A stretch of 62,588 bases of DNA from Methyloversatilis sp. XJ19-49 (GCF_024580145.1 NZ_JANINI010000006.1:49594-112181), one strand, 5' to 3'; counted from the stretch's first letter, positions 46,120-54,789 are shown. The notes: a model not told the origin generated them from the letters alone. Numbers and translations are program-made.

Positions 46120-47793
46120 ATGGGTGCCAATGGAGTCGAGCTGAACGCTCGTGCCAATGTAGAACTGGTGACGGTCTACGAGATCAGCAAGATCCTGAGC
46201 TCGTCGCTTGACGTCACCAAGACGCTGCGCGAAGCGCTCAACGTGCTTGCGCATCACCTTGATTTCCGACGCGCAATGATTGCGCTGGCTGACGAGGATG
46301 GCGAATCGCTGAGCCTCGCTGCGGCCGTCGGGCTGAGCGCCAAGGAGTGGGCGAGCGGACGCTATCGGGCGGGCGAAGGGATACTCGGACGCATCTACAG
46401 ATCGGGTTCGCCCATGGTGGTGCCCGACATATCGGTCGAACCGCTGTTCCTCAACCGCACCGGCGCCCTGGATGAAGCCGACGGCCACACGATCGCCTTC
46501 ATCGGCGTGCCGATACGCGGCAGCAGCGAAGCCCTTGGCGTGTTGTGCGTGGATCGTGCCGTGACGCCGCGGGGCAGTTTCAGCAGCGATGTTCGCGTGC
46601 TGACGATGGCAGCCAATCTGGTCGGTCAGTCGGTGGCGTTGCGCCGCGTTGTCCATGATGAACACGAACGTCTGCTGAACCAGGCCAAACTGGCGCGGCG
46701 GGAGACACTCGGCCGCTTCAAACTGGACAATGTGGTCGGTTCCTCGCCCCGCATGCAGGAAGTATTTGCCGAAGCGCACCAGGTGGCACCGTCGCGCGCC
46801 ACCGTGCTGTTGCGTGGCGAGAGCGGTACCGGCAAGGAGGTCATTGCGCGGGCAATCCATGAATTGTCGACCCGCAAGGGCGGGCCGTTCATCAAGCTGA
46901 ACTGCGCGGCGCTGTCCGAATCTCTGCTCGAGTCGGAATTGTTCGGCCACGAAAAAGGCTCGTTCACCGGCGCCAGCGGCGAGCGCAAGGGGCGCTTCGA
47001 ACTGGCCGACGGCGGCACGCTCTTTCTGGACGAGATCGGCGACATATCGCCGGCGTTCCAGACCAAGCTGCTGCGCGTGCTGCAGGAGCGCGAATTCGAG
47101 CGTGTCGGCGGCTCGCGTCCGATCAAGGTCGATGTGCGGCTGGTCTGCGCCACCAACCGAAATCTTGAAAAGATGGTGGCCGCCGGTACCTTCCGCGCCG
47201 ACCTGTATTTCCGGATCAATGTGGTGAGCATCTTCCTGCCGTCGCTGCGCGAACGGCGCGAGGACATTCCGGCACTGACCCGCCATTTTCTCGAACGCTT
47301 CAATCGCGAGAACGATCGCACGATGAAGCTCGCACCGAGCGGACAGACGGTGATGATGCAGTGCTACTGGCCAGGCAATGTGCGCGAACTGGAAAACTGC
47401 ATAGAGCGCACCGCGACGATGGCGCACCACGATTCGATCGAGGCGTCGGACTTTCCCTGTTCATCAAACCGGTGTCTTACCCAGGTGCTGCATTTCGTCA
47501 AGAAGGACGACGCCGTGTCGCCGGTACTGGTGAGCGCGGCACTGCATCATCCTGACGACTCGGCTGCAGACGATCCGGTGGAGGCTGCAGCGCCGCCGAC
47601 ACGCTTGGAAGCCGGCGCATCGGCCGTGCGGCCCACGGATGACGACAAGCCGCAAGGCGAGCGTGAGCGGCTGGTGTGGGCGATGGAGCAATGCGGCTGG
47701 GTGCAGGCCAAGGCGGCTCGGCTGTTGAACATCACGCCGCGCCAGATGGGCTATGCCCTGAAGAAGTACGACATCGAAGTCAGACGCTTCTAG
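46120..47793 (+). CDS. nifA: Nif-specific sigma-54 activator
   Basis: 557 residues. GAF domain (about 20-175), AAA+ domain with Walker A GESGTGKE (233-240), the sigma-54 contact loop as GSFTGA (280-285, usual form GAFTGA), and Walker [10 protein letters not shown] linker then has the pattern C415-x11-C427-x19-C447-x4-C452, and the C-terminal helix-turn-helix is at about 515-557 ([20 protein letters not shown]). The four cysteines are the known oxygen-sensitive motif of NifA in rhizobia and Herbaspirillum-type bacteria. No nifL is next to it. The start is the ATG at 46120. Confidence 0.95.
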   Translation: MGANGVELNARANVELVTVYEISKILSSSLDVTKTLREALNVLAHHLDFRRAMIALADEDGESLSLAAAVGLSAKEWASGRYRAGEGILGRIYRSGSPMVVPDISVEPLFLNRTGALDEADGHTIAFIGVPIRGSSEALGVLCVDRAVTPRGSFSSDVRVLTMAANLVGQSVALRRVVHDEHERLLNQAKLARRETLGRFKLDNVVGSSPRMQEVFAEAHQVAPSRATVLLRGESGTGKEVIARAIHELSTRKGGPFIKLNCAALSESLLESELFGHEKGSFTGASGERKGRFELADGGTLFLDEIGDISPAFQTKLLRVLQEREFERVGGSRPIKVDVRLVCATNRNLEKMVAAGTFRADLYFRINVVSIFLPSLRERREDIPALTRHFLERFNRENDRTMKLAPSGQTVMMQCYWPGNVRELENCIERTATMAHHDSIEASDFPCSSNRCLTQVLHFVKKDDAVSPVLVSAALHHPDDSAADDPVEAAAPPTRLEAGASAVRPTDDDKPQGERERLVWAMEQCGWVQAKAARLLNITPRQMGYALKKYDIEVRRF

Positions 47794-47805
47794 ACTGTGA
47801 CGACC

Positions 47806-47835
47806 ACCGGTCATGGCGCGCACGCCACGACCGGT
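47806..47835 (+). terminator. Hairpin after nifA
   Basis: ACCGGTC (47806-47812) and GACCGGT (47829-47835) enclose TGGCG/CGCCA around a CGCA loop: twelve base pairs with a single mismatch, 13 bases after the nifA stop. There is no T run, so it could be a rho-independent terminator of reduced strength or a stabilising 3' end. Confidence 0.5.
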
Positions 47836-47883
47836 TGTGAGGCGGGCCATTCGTCACGTCGCGGCATCCCCCTGTTCCTTTCC

Positions 47884-47899
47884 TGTTGCAAACGGCACA
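47884..47899. promoter_or_regulatory. NifA upstream activating sequence before nifV
   Basis: TGT, ten bases, ACA (47884-47886 and 47897-47899) is an exact match to the NifA binding consensus TGT-N10-ACA. The centre is about 138 bases before the predicted start near 48030, a usual distance for DNA looping to sigma-54 polymerase. Confidence 0.7.
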
Positions 47900-48003
47900 A
47901 AGCCGACAGGCGCGCCGCGCCGCTTTCCTTCACTGCCGGTCGGTCTGTCGGTACGACACCAGAAAATCACTTCATATCAACAGGTTGAGATCAGGCTGGG
48001 TGG

Positions 48004-48019
48004 TGGCATAGCGCTTGCT
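48004..48019 (+). promoter_or_regulatory. Sigma-54 promoter of the nifV operon
   Basis: TGGCAT (48004-48009), five bases and TTGCT (48015-48019) match the -24/-12 consensus with the invariant GG and GC. The predicted start near 48030 falls just before the ribosome site GGGAGG (48031-48036) and the nifV ATG at 48046. Confidence 0.8.
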
Positions 48020-48045
48020 GAATGACTGTCGGGAGGAATCGCGAC

Positions 48046-49185
48046 ATGGCAGCCGACTTCATCATCAATGACACCACGCTGCGCGACGGCGAACAGACCG
48101 CCGGCGTTGCATTCACTGCGGATGAGAAATGCACCATCGCCCGCGCGCTGGCACGGGCCGGTGTTCCGGAGATGGAAATCGGCATTCCGACGATGGGTGA
48201 AGCGGAAATCGAAGTCATCCAGGACATCGCCTCGCAACATCTGTCGTCGCAGCTGATGGTGTGGGCGCGCATGGTCGATGCCGATCTGGATGCCGCGCTG
48301 CGCTGTCCGGTGGACATCGTGCACATGTCACTGCCGGTGTCCGACCTGCAACTCGAGTCCAAACTTCGACGCAGCCGCGACTGGGTGCTGGCGCAGATCG
48401 CGCCGCACGTCGGGCGTGCGCTCGACGCCGGTGTCGATGTCAGCGTCGGCATGGAAGACGCATCGCGTGCCGACATCGACTTCCTGTGCCGCGTGGCCGA
48501 AGAAGCGCAGCGGGCCGGCGCGCGACGGGTGCGCTTCGCCGACACGCTGGGCATGCTCGATCCCTTCGGCACCTGGACGATGGTGTCGCGCCTGCGTCGT
48601 GCGGTCGACATCGAGATCGAAATGCATGCCCACAACGATCTCGGGCTGGCCACCGCCAACACGCTGGCCGCCTTCCGCGCCGGGGCGACGCATGCCAACA
48701 CGACGGTGAACGGTCTGGGCGAACGCGCCGGCAATGCGCCTCTGGAAGAGGTGGTGATGGCGATGCGCCACATCCACGGGGCCGATGCCGGCATCACGAC
48801 GCAATCGCTGGTGCAGATATCCCGCCTGGTCGAGCGCGCTTCCGGCCGACGCATCGCCGCCAACAAGAGCATCGTCGGTTCGGATGTGTTCACGCACGAG
48901 TCGGGCATCCATGTCGATGGCCTGATCAAGAACCCGCGCAACTACCAGAGCTTCGACCCGGCGGAACTGGGCCGTTCGCACCGCATGGTGCTGGGCAAGC
49001 ATTCGGGCTCGCACGCGGTACTCGCCGCTTATGCGCAGCTCGGCATGTACCCGTCGGTGCCGGAGGTCGCGCAGATCATCGAGCGCATCCGCGCCTACGC
49101 CACGCGCAACAAGTGCGAACCGGACGCCACCCAGCTCGCCGATTTCTACCTCGAGGTCATGCGCACGCAGCGGGAGACTTCATGA
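48046..49185 (+). CDS. nifV: Homocitrate synthase
   Basis: 379 residues from the ATG at 48046 with GGGAGG upstream; the predicted sigma-54 start excludes the longer frame. Condenses acetyl-CoA and 2-oxoglutarate to homocitrate, the organic ligand of FeMo-co. DRE-TIM motif [15 protein letters not shown] (5-19), metal site in MHAHNDLG, and [15 protein letters not shown]. Its stop overlaps the cysE start as ATGA. Confidence 0.95.
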   Translation: MAADFIINDTTLRDGEQTAGVAFTADEKCTIARALARAGVPEMEIGIPTMGEAEIEVIQDIASQHLSSQLMVWARMVDADLDAALRCPVDIVHMSLPVSDLQLESKLRRSRDWVLAQIAPHVGRALDAGVDVSVGMEDASRADIDFLCRVAEEAQRAGARRVRFADTLGMLDPFGTWTMVSRLRRAVDIEIEMHAHNDLGLATANTLAAFRAGATHANTTVNGLGERAGNAPLEEVVMAMRHIHGADAGITTQSLVQISRLVERASGRRIAANKSIVGSDVFTHESGIHVDGLIKNPRNYQSFDPAELGRSHRMVLGKHSGSHAVLAAYAQLGMYPSVPEVAQIIERIRAYATRNKCEPDATQLADFYLEVMRTQRETS

Positions 49186-50009
49186 ACACGGACCACGCCA
49201 CCTTGGATTCCTGCATCGATCCCTCGTCGCCGCCCGCAAAGCTGGGGCTGTTCGCCATGCTGCGCGAAGACGTGGCCTGCGTGTTCAAGCGCGATCCGGC
49301 CGCGCGCAGCACGCTCGAACTGCTGACCATCTACCCCGGCATCCAGGCGCTGGTGATGCACCGCCTGGCGCATGCGATGTGGCTGCGAGGCCTGCGCTAT
49401 CTGCCGCGTCTGCTGTCCTTCCTCACCCGCTTGCTGACCAATGTGGACATCCATCCGGCGGCCTGCATCGGCCGTCGCTTCTTCATCGATCACGGCGCCT
49501 GCGTGGTGATCGGCGAGACGGCGGAAATCGGCGACGACGTGACGCTGTATCACGGCGTCACGCTCGGCGGCACGACGTGGAGCGCCGGCAAGCGTCACCC
49601 GACGCTGGGTTCCGGCGTCATCGTCGGAGCCGGCGCCAAGATACTCGGTGCCATCACGGTCGGCGACCGCGCTCGCGTGGCGGCCAATTCGGTGGTGATC
49701 GAAGACGTGTCACCCGGCATGACTGTGGTCGGCATTCCCGGCCGCATGGTGCTGCCGAAGAGCCAGCGCCGCATCGCCGATGGCGGCATCGACCTCGACC
49801 ACCACCAGATGCCCGATCCGGTGGGCAAGGCACTTGCCTGCCTGCTCGAACGCATTGCCGATCTCGAACGCGAGATCGGCCGCCTCAAAGGCGACCTGCC
49901 TGCCATGCAGGGCGCCTGTCGCGACTGCGACGACACCTGTTCTCAACCCGCCTTCGACGGCAGCCTGCACGCCGCCGACATCCAACAAGGAGTGAAACGT
50001 CATGGATGA
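49182..50009 (+). CDS. cysE: Serine O-acetyltransferase, nif-linked
   Basis: 275 residues. Makes O-acetylserine for cysteine synthesis. N-terminal helical part ([21 protein letters not shown]) and left-handed beta-helix hexapeptides ([40 protein letters not shown]) with the catalytic His/Asp area. A longer C-terminal tail contains CRDCDDTC. A cysE next to nifV is also found in Azotobacter vinelandii (cysE1), and probably raises cysteine supply for iron-sulfur cluster assembly. It overlaps nifV by 4 bases and nifW by 8. Confidence 0.93.
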   Translation: MNTDHATLDSCIDPSSPPAKLGLFAMLREDVACVFKRDPAARSTLELLTIYPGIQALVMHRLAHAMWLRGLRYLPRLLSFLTRLLTNVDIHPAACIGRRFFIDHGACVVIGETAEIGDDVTLYHGVTLGGTTWSAGKRHPTLGSGVIVGAGAKILGAITVGDRARVAANSVVIEDVSPGMTVVGIPGRMVLPKSQRRIADGGIDLDHHQMPDPVGKALACLLERIADLEREIGRLKGDLPAMQGACRDCDDTCSQPAFDGSLHAADIQQGVKRHG

Positions 50010-50334
50010 ACTGACCCAGCGTCTTGCCACACTTTCGTCGGCCGAGGATTTCCTGGAATTCTTCGCACTGCCCTTCGATCAGTCGGTCGTCAATGTGAAC
50101 CGGCTGCACATCCTCAAGCGCTTCTACCAGTATCTGCGTGGCGAGCAGGGTGTGGCCGAGGGCGAACCCGCCGTCGTGTATGCGCGTTATCGCGGCCTGC
50201 TGCTGCGCGCCTACGAAGACTTCGTCAAGTCCACGCCGGCGCAGGAAAAAGTGTTCAAGGTATTCCAGGAGGCGGACGGCCAGCAGCGCGTCTCGCTCGA
50301 AAGCCTGCGTTCGACGCTGCCGTCGGTCGTCTGA
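50002..50334 (+). CDS. nifW: Nitrogenase-stabilising/protective protein
   Basis: 110 residues with the NifW pattern ([51 protein letters not shown]; shown in parts). NifW associates with the MoFe protein, and is needed for full activity, perhaps in oxygen protection or P-cluster maturation. It overlaps the cysE 3' end by 8 bases with a GGAGTG ribosome site. Confidence 0.93.
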   Translation: MDELTQRLATLSSAEDFLEFFALPFDQSVVNVNRLHILKRFYQYLRGEQGVAEGEPAVVYARYRGLLLRAYEDFVKSTPAQEKVFKVFQEADGQQRVSLESLRSTLPSVV

Positions 50335-50358
50335 ACGTGCGCAAGGAGTGCGATCGTC

Positions 50359-50808
50359 ATGATGGATACCAGCGATACATTTCTCGCCCGCGTCGGCGCG
50401 CTTGAGAGCGAAGCGGCCGGCCACTACGAAGTGGCTGCGCAGCACGCGTTGAATGCCGGCGATCTCGAACTCGAAATCTTCTTCCAGAACCTTGCTTCGC
50501 TGGCCCGCATGGAAGCAGGTGAAGCACTCGGCGGCTCGCTGCCGGTGACCGCGCTGCTGCCGCGCATCCGGCCGATCGAAATGGAAAAGCCGCGCAGCGC
50601 CGTCAAGGTGATCAGCGACGAAGCGCTCGACCTGTTCCGCTCGCTCGAACGCGCACTCGACCTGAAGCGGCGCAGCCACAGCTACTACGCCACGATGGCC
50701 GTGCTCGCCCCCGAACCGGGGCTGCGCAAGATGGCACGTGCCTTCGCCCACGACGACGCGGCGCACCTCACGGAGATCGAGACCTGGATCTCCCGCATGA
50801 CCGCCTGA
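50359..50808 (+). CDS. Ferritin-like (rubrerythrin-type) nif-operon protein
   Basis: 149 residues, predicted all-helical. VGALESEAAGHYEVAAQHAL and NLASLARMEAGEAL resemble helices 1 and 2 of rubrerythrin, and KRRSHSYYATMAVLAPEP with FAHDDAAHLTEIETW the later pair. Some iron ligands of a true ferritin-like di-iron site are present (Glu, His), but the typical ExxH of the second helix is changed. There is no rubredoxin domain. As a nif operon member it may handle iron or oxygen for nitrogenase assembly. The assignment is by resemblance. Confidence 0.65.
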   Translation: MMDTSDTFLARVGALESEAAGHYEVAAQHALNAGDLELEIFFQNLASLARMEAGEALGGSLPVTALLPRIRPIEMEKPRSAVKVISDEALDLFRSLERALDLKRRSHSYYATMAVLAPEPGLRKMARAFAHDDAAHLTEIETWISRMTA

Positions 50809-50832
50809 CCCTTCCAACCTGAAAGACGCATC

Positions 50833-51156
50833 ATGCCCAAGCCGCTCAAACACGTATTCGTATGCAGTCAGCAACGCCCGAACGGCCATCCGCGCGGATC
50901 CTGCGCCCAGAAGGGCGGTGCCGAAGTGCTGCAGACCTTCTGGGCCGAACTGCAGGCACGCAACTGCTTCGACAAGATCGCCGTGACCTACTCGGGTTGC
51001 CTCGGCCCATGCGATCAGGGCACCAACGTCGTTGTCTATCCGGAAGGCGTCATGTACTCGAACGTGACAAAGGCCGATGTCGCTGAGATCTTCACCCAGC
51101 ATCTGCTTGGCGAAGCGCCGGTGGAAAGACTGCTTGCCGGCGAGGCGGTCTGGTGA
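50833..51156 (+). CDS. [2Fe-2S] thioredoxin-like ferredoxin (Shethna type)
   Basis: 107 residues with the thioredoxin-fold ferredoxin pattern Cys11, Cys24, Cys56, Cys60 and the usual RPNGHPRGSC and GCLGPCDQGTNVVVYP motifs. This is the Azotobacter vinelandii Shethna protein I/Clostridium pasteurianum [2Fe-2S] ferredoxin family, which interacts with nitrogenase. The stop overlaps the next GTG start. Confidence 0.92.
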   Translation: MPKPLKHVFVCSQQRPNGHPRGSCAQKGGAEVLQTFWAELQARNCFDKIAVTYSGCLGPCDQGTNVVVYPEGVMYSNVTKADVAEIFTQHLLGEAPVERLLAGEAVW

Positions 51157-51641
51157 ATCTGTTCACCGGCGAAAGCGCGGACGAATTCTTCGGTGGCAGC
51201 GTGCCGCCCGCGGTGCGCCGCCTGCTCGACGAGGCGGTCGGTGCGCCGCCACTAAGGGTCGAGGCGCTGCTATGGACCGCGCAGGCCAGTGCGCCGGAAT
51301 GTCTGCCCGTGTATTACCTGCTGTACAAGTTTCACGCCGGGCGGCGCCAGTTCGAGCTGGCCGAAAAGGCCGCCCGCAAGGGCATCGAAGTTGCCGGTCG
51401 GCAGGCGAAGTTGGCTGTTGACTGGGCGCAGGTGCAACCCGGCGACGGCGATTTTTCGTCGACCGGCCCGGCGCGCTTCTGGCTGTTCAGCCTGAAGGCA
51501 CTGGCCTTCATCTGCCTGCGTTCCGGCCGGAGCGACGAAGCGCGCGCACTGGTCGGGCACATCACCCGCCTCGATCCGACGCAGGGGCTGGGCGGTGAGG
51601 TCCTCACGTCCCTGCTCGACGGCAGCGCCGCCGGCGATTGA
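51153..51641 (+). CDS. TPR-like protein ending the nifV operon
   Basis: 162 residues, starting with a GTG (51153) that overlaps the ferredoxin stop as GTGA. Helical with TPR-like repeats (VYYLLYKFHAGRRQFELAEKAARKG, WLFSLKALAFICLRSGRSDEA). I do not recognise a named family, but position and coupling argue for a nif-related role such as a partner-binding adaptor for the ferredoxin. Downstream is the repeat region. Confidence 0.65.
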   Translation: MNLFTGESADEFFGGSVPPAVRRLLDEAVGAPPLRVEALLWTAQASAPECLPVYYLLYKFHAGRRQFELAEKAARKGIEVAGRQAKLAVDWAQVQPGDGDFSSTGPARFWLFSLKALAFICLRSGRSDEARALVGHITRLDPTQGLGGEVLTSLLDGSAAGD

Positions 51642-51685
51642 TCCCGGACGGGGTTGTCGTCTTTCCGGAGCGCGCCGCGGAGCTT

Positions 51686-51716
51686 GTTGGGCATCGCTGC
51701 GCTCACCCCAACCTAC
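51686..51716 (-). repeat. Dispersed 31-base repeat, copy 4
   Basis: Reverse copy 44 bases after the TPR gene stop. With copy 5 it makes an inverted pair that could serve as a two-way 3' end between the converging nifV operon and methyltransferase gene. Confidence 0.9.
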
Positions 51717-51722
51717 GGGTCA

Positions 51723-51833
51723 CGGTTATTGATCGACATTCCGTGATCCTCGATCGGCGATGTGGTCGCTCGTAGTCGAGCAGGCCGTCAGTCAGCCACC
51801 CCGTAGGTTGGGGTGAGCGCAGCGATGCCCAAC
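51723..51833 (+). repeat. 192-base-period tandem repeat, unit A (with repeat copy 5)
   Basis: 111 bases nearly identical to 51915-52025, exactly 192 bases apart. The unit begins like the tail of the methyltransferase gene (CGGTTATT...), continues through GATGTGGTCGCTCGTAGTCG and ends with a perfect forward 31-base repeat (51803-51833). Confidence 0.85.
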
Positions 51834-51914
51834 GACCGCCCGTCGCTTCACACATCCGCTGCAACACCGGATGCACGTCACTGCACGCTCCCTGCCCCTC
51901 GCCACACGACACAC

Positions 51915-52025
51915 CGGTTATTGGCCGGCATTCAGTGATCCTCGATCGGCGATGTGGTCGCTCGTAGTCGAGCAGGCCGTCAATCAGCCACCCCGTAGGT
52001 TGGGGTGAGCGCAGCGATGCCCAAC
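51915..52025 (+). repeat. 192-base-period tandem repeat, unit B (with repeat copy 6)
   Basis: Second copy of the unit, ending in the forward 31-base repeat at 51995-52025. Its left part, ACACACCGGTTATTGGCCGG, also matches the gene sequence at 52103-52122, again 192 bases away, so the gene end itself is the third register of the array. Confidence 0.85.
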
Positions 52026-52072
52026 GCCCGCCCGCCGCCGCCTGCTTCCCGCTGCAACCCGATTGCACGCCG

Positions 52073-52687
52073 CTACGTGCCCCGTACCTGCTGCCAAACG
52101 ACACACCGGTTATTGGCCGGCATTTCGTGTTCCTCGATCAACTGCAATCCGGCCTTGCGTGCCAGTGCATCGACGGCCTCGAAATCGCGGATGCCCCGGT
52201 GCGGTGCGCCGGCCTTGAGCGAGCGGTCGAATTCGGCGTTGCTGTCGCTGGTGAAGCGTCCGTCGTAGTTGAACGGTCCGTAGATCACCAGCAGCCCGCC
52301 CGGCGACAGCACGGCCGGCAGCGCGGCGAACAGTGCGACCACTTCGTTCCACCCCATGATGTGCAGCGTATTGGCGCTGAACATTGCATCATGCGACGCG
52401 TCGGGCCAGTAACGGCTGACGTCGAGCGGCAAAGGTGGTGGCGTGTTGGGCAGCGCTGCTTCTGCGAGCCACATGCGGATGCCCGGCAGCATGTCTTCCC
52501 GGTCGCTGCACTGCCAGCGCAGATGCGGCAGCGCGGCCGCGAAGTGCACGGCGTGCTGGCCGGTGCCGCTGCCGATTTCCAGCACCGTGTGCCGATCGGC
52601 GAAGTGGATGCGCAGACGCTCGAGGATGACGTCGCGGTTTCTATCGCATGAAGGCGCGTACGGTTTGTCGGGTGAAGGACTGTTCAT
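52073..52687 (-). CDS. DUF938-type SAM-dependent methyltransferase
   Basis: 204 residues from the ATG at 52687, coupled to the upstream acetyltransferase by an ATGA overlap. SAM-binding motif VLEIGSGTGQHAVHFA at about 36-51, then MFSANTLHIMGW and GGLLVIYGPFNYDGRF. This is the DUF938 family (unknown substrate; a similar fold is seen in several small methyltransferases). Its last codons lie in the tandem duplicated sequence of the following intergenic region. Confidence 0.85.
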   Translation of the reverse strand: MNSPSPDKPYAPSCDRNRDVILERLRIHFADRHTVLEIGSGTGQHAVHFAAALPHLRWQCSDREDMLPGIRMWLAEAALPNTPPPLPLDVSRYWPDASHDAMFSANTLHIMGWNEVVALFAALPAVLSPGGLLVIYGPFNYDGRFTSDSNAEFDRSLKAGAPHRGIRDFEAVDALARKAGLQLIEEHEMPANNRCVVWQQVRGT

Positions 52688-53220
52688 GTCCGTACTTTGG
52701 CATGAAGGAACACGTCGCGCGGCTCCGGCGAGATATTTGGATGCAGGATGTAGCGACGCAGCAGGCCCTCGGTCTGCATGCCGACGCGTTCGAGCGTGCG
52801 CGCCGAGCGCGGGTTGCCGATGTCGCTCACGGCCTCGACCCGGTAAAGCGTGGCGTGGCTGAAGGCTTCGTCGAGGATGGCCGCGAGCGCTTCCGAGGCG
52901 AGACCGCGACCCCACAGATCGTGTGCCAGCGCGAACCCGAGGCGCATCGAATGTCCCTGGCCAAGCAGTTGCAGCAGGCCGCCGGGTTCGCCGTCATCGG
53001 TCACCAGCACCCAGGTGCGCGCGGCGTCGCGCTGCCAGCGTGCGAGGTCGTGCGAAATCTGTCGCTGTGTCTGTGCTGTTTCGGTGTGTGCGGTCCAGCC
53101 GAGATAGCGCGTCACGCGCGCGTCGCCGCTGACCCGTTCGAACAGTGTCCGTGCGTCATACGGCAACGGCTTGCGCAACAGGCAGCGCGCGGTGCGAAGC
53201 GTCTGTGCCCATTCAGCCAT
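52684..53220 (-). CDS. GNAT-family N-acetyltransferase
   Basis: 178 residues from the ATG at 53220. RimJ/RimL-like GNAT fold: RCLLRKPLPYDARTLFERV, MRLGFALAHDLWGRGLASEA (acetyl-CoA motif A) and NPRSARTLERVGMQTEGLLR. It probably acetylates a protein N-terminus or small molecule. A TTG two codons upstream is an alternative start. It overlaps the methyltransferase by 4 bases. Confidence 0.87.
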   Translation of the reverse strand: MAEWAQTLRTARCLLRKPLPYDARTLFERVSGDARVTRYLGWTAHTETAQTQRQISHDLARWQRDAARTWVLVTDDGEPGGLLQLLGQGHSMRLGFALAHDLWGRGLASEALAAILDEAFSHATLYRVEAVSDIGNPRSARTLERVGMQTEGLLRRYILHPNISPEPRDVFLHAKVRT

Positions 53221-53650
53221 GCGCAAGATGCCCCGGCCTGCGTTTTCCCGGCAGCATCGCGTTCATGAGCGGATGCGAGTGGCCGCCCTGTCGGGAGTGT
53301 CCGGTTGTAGTGTCATGTTTGTTGCGTTGGTGCGGGTCTCGGGGTGCTGCACACCACAGTGCATGTTCCGGGCCAGCGGCTCATCAGCGGTCAGGCACCT
53401 CGCCGGGCGATACCCGCTAAATGTTGCTGTCGGCGAACGGGCCAGGCAGACCTGCCTGCTGCAGTCAAGTCTGATCTTCGGCGTGCCGCATGCCTGTCTC
53501 CCCGTGGCTCGCCTGCACGATGTGTGTGCCTGAAAGCCGGGAACGACGCTCGACATGCAGCGAAGGAAATGCGAATCCTGCGCCAGTTCAGGCCGGCCCA
53601 GGACCTCTTCTTGCTTTGTACCTCGCAGGTACACACGGAGAATCACTGCA
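53221..53650. other. 430-base gap before the FmdB gene
   Basis: No open frame here looks real: those present are short, lack motifs and overlap on both strands. A hairpin is visible near the right end: TGTACCT (53618-53624) and AGGTACA (53628-53634), a perfect 7-base stem with a 3-base loop. It sits 17 bases before the FmdB start and could affect its translation. Confidence 0.5.
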
Positions 53651-53890
53651 ATGCCGCTGCATGACTTTCACTGCCGCAAATGCGAAATGAACTTCGAACG
53701 GCTGGTTCGCGGTGATACGCCCATCCTCTGTCCCGGGTGTGGCAGCGACCAGGTGGACAAGCTGCTGTCGGCACCGCAAGCCCCCGGCCGCAGCAAGGGC
53801 ATCATCGCAGCCGGTCGCGCTGCCGCGGCACGGGAAGGACACTTCAGCAACTACTCGGCGAGCGACCAGGCCAGGACGCGACGCAGGTGA
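53651..53890 (+). CDS. FmdB-family zinc-ribbon protein
   Basis: 79 residues. N-terminal putative regulatory zinc ribbon: HDFHCRKCEMNFERLV and ILCPGCGSDQVDKLLS give CxxC twice (first pair Cys8 and Cys11). The rest is basic and unstructured. These proteins occur in many bacteria with no proven function; the name comes from a possible role in regulating formamidase or amidase. The start at 53651 has a CGGAG ribosome site. Confidence 0.85.
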   Translation: MPLHDFHCRKCEMNFERLVRGDTPILCPGCGSDQVDKLLSAPQAPGRSKGIIAAGRAAAAREGHFSNYSASDQARTRRR

Positions 53891-53900
53891 CGGGCTGCTT

Positions 53901-53931
53901 GTTGGGCATCGCTGCGCTCACCCAAACCTAC
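53901..53931 (-). repeat. Dispersed 31-base repeat, copy 7
   Basis: Reverse copy with a changed end (CCCAAACC for CCCCAACC), 11 bases after the FmdB stop. Only 17 bases separate it from copy 8 in opposite orientation, so the two can form one long hairpin. Confidence 0.85.
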
Positions 53932-53948
53932 GGTCTCGTCATGCCTTT

Positions 53949-53979
53949 GTAGGTTGGGGTGAGCGCAGCGATGCCCAAC
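53949..53979 (+). repeat. Dispersed 31-base repeat, copy 8
   Basis: Perfect forward copy. With copy 7 it forms a stem of about 28 paired bases, a probable two-way transcription end between fmdB and nifQ. Confidence 0.9.
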
Positions 53980-54046
53980 AGGGCGACCGGTCACGTCCCC
54001 CGCACGTTGGGCCGATCGACGCGACGTGCGGTCCCTCGGCAAACTC

Positions 54047-54077
54047 GTGGGTCGGAGTGAGCGCAGCGATGCCCAAC
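54047..54077 (+). repeat. Dispersed repeat, degenerate copy 9
   Basis: Forward copy with several changes on the left (GTGGGTCGGAGTGAGCGCAG) but the standard GCGATGCCCAAC end. It lies 69 bases past the nifQ stop. Confidence 0.75.
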
Positions 54078-54145
54078 GAGTGCCCGTGGCGAGCCGGCAT
54101 CGCGTGGCGAGTCTTCGGCGAAACCCGACAAGTACTGCTCCGAGC

Positions 54146-54757
54146 CTATTCTTCCGGGCCGAAGCAGGCGATGTAGTCGGTGCAGGCGCCGCAGCTGGGC
54201 GACTTGCACACGCGGATGTCGGCACGTTCGCACAACTGCAGGTAGAGGAACTTCTTCCATTTCATGTCCTGCGTGTTGCGCACCGCCAGCGAGGTGAAGT
54301 GCTCGCGCATGAGTGTGGTGAGCATGCTGCGGTCCGGCAGGTCCATGTCCTGCCACAGGTGGTCGGCGCCGACGCAGGCGGTGGCGACCGCGTGGGCGAG
54401 CCACAGATTGTCTTCGTCTGCCAGCGTGCGGTGATCCGCCAGCAGCGTCACCACGTCGTCGATCTCGATGGCTTCGACGAAGTCATCCGGCGTGTCGAGC
54501 CACAGGTCCGGCAGCCACTCCGCTCCAGGGAAGTGCTGCGCCAGCAGTCGTCGTGTGGTCGCGGTGTCGAGACCATACAGCGGCAGCCTGTGCAGGCCAT
54601 GCCGTCGCCAGCGCTGGCCGATCACGCCGGCCAGCGCATGTGTCAGCCTGCTTTCCGGTTCGCGTGCGAGACGCATCAGCAGACTGCGGAAGCTGACGGC
54701 GCCGGGCCGCGTTGCGGAGATGGCACGGTCCTTCAACGTTTCGGTGCGAGTGTCCAT
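54146..54757 (-). CDS. nifQ: Molybdenum-handling protein NifQ
   Basis: 203 residues from the ATG at 54757 (GGAGA site). The C-terminal motif Cys184-x4-Cys189-x2-Cys192-x5-Cys198 is the NifQ iron-molybdenum-sulfur cluster site. NifQ delivers molybdenum to the NifEN/NifH stage of FeMo-co synthesis. It is the last gene of the nifE operon, 32 bases after fdxB. Confidence 0.95.
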   Translation of the reverse strand: MDTRTETLKDRAISATRPGAVSFRSLLMRLAREPESRLTHALAGVIGQRWRRHGLHRLPLYGLDTATTRRLLAQHFPGAEWLPDLWLDTPDDFVEAIEIDDVVTLLADHRTLADEDNLWLAHAVATACVGADHLWQDMDLPDRSMLTTLMREHFTSLAVRNTQDMKWKKFLYLQLCERADIRVCKSPSCGACTDYIACFGPEE

Positions 54758-54789
54758 GTCTGTCTCCGGTAGAGGTCGGACCGCTGGAT

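Noticed and set aside
45562-47430. 622-residue open frame on - opposite nifA
   Set aside because: Shadow of nifA and of the non-coding gap; no domain, and it would overlap the rseC promoter.
51703-52104. 133-residue open frame on - through the repeats
   Set aside because: It is generated by the 192-base tandem units and 31-base repeats (RWASLRSPQPT twice). It reflects repeat decay rather than a gene.
53171-53646. Short open frames in the gap before the FmdB gene
   Set aside because: They overlap on both strands, have no ribosome sites or motifs, and use codons unlike the neighbours.
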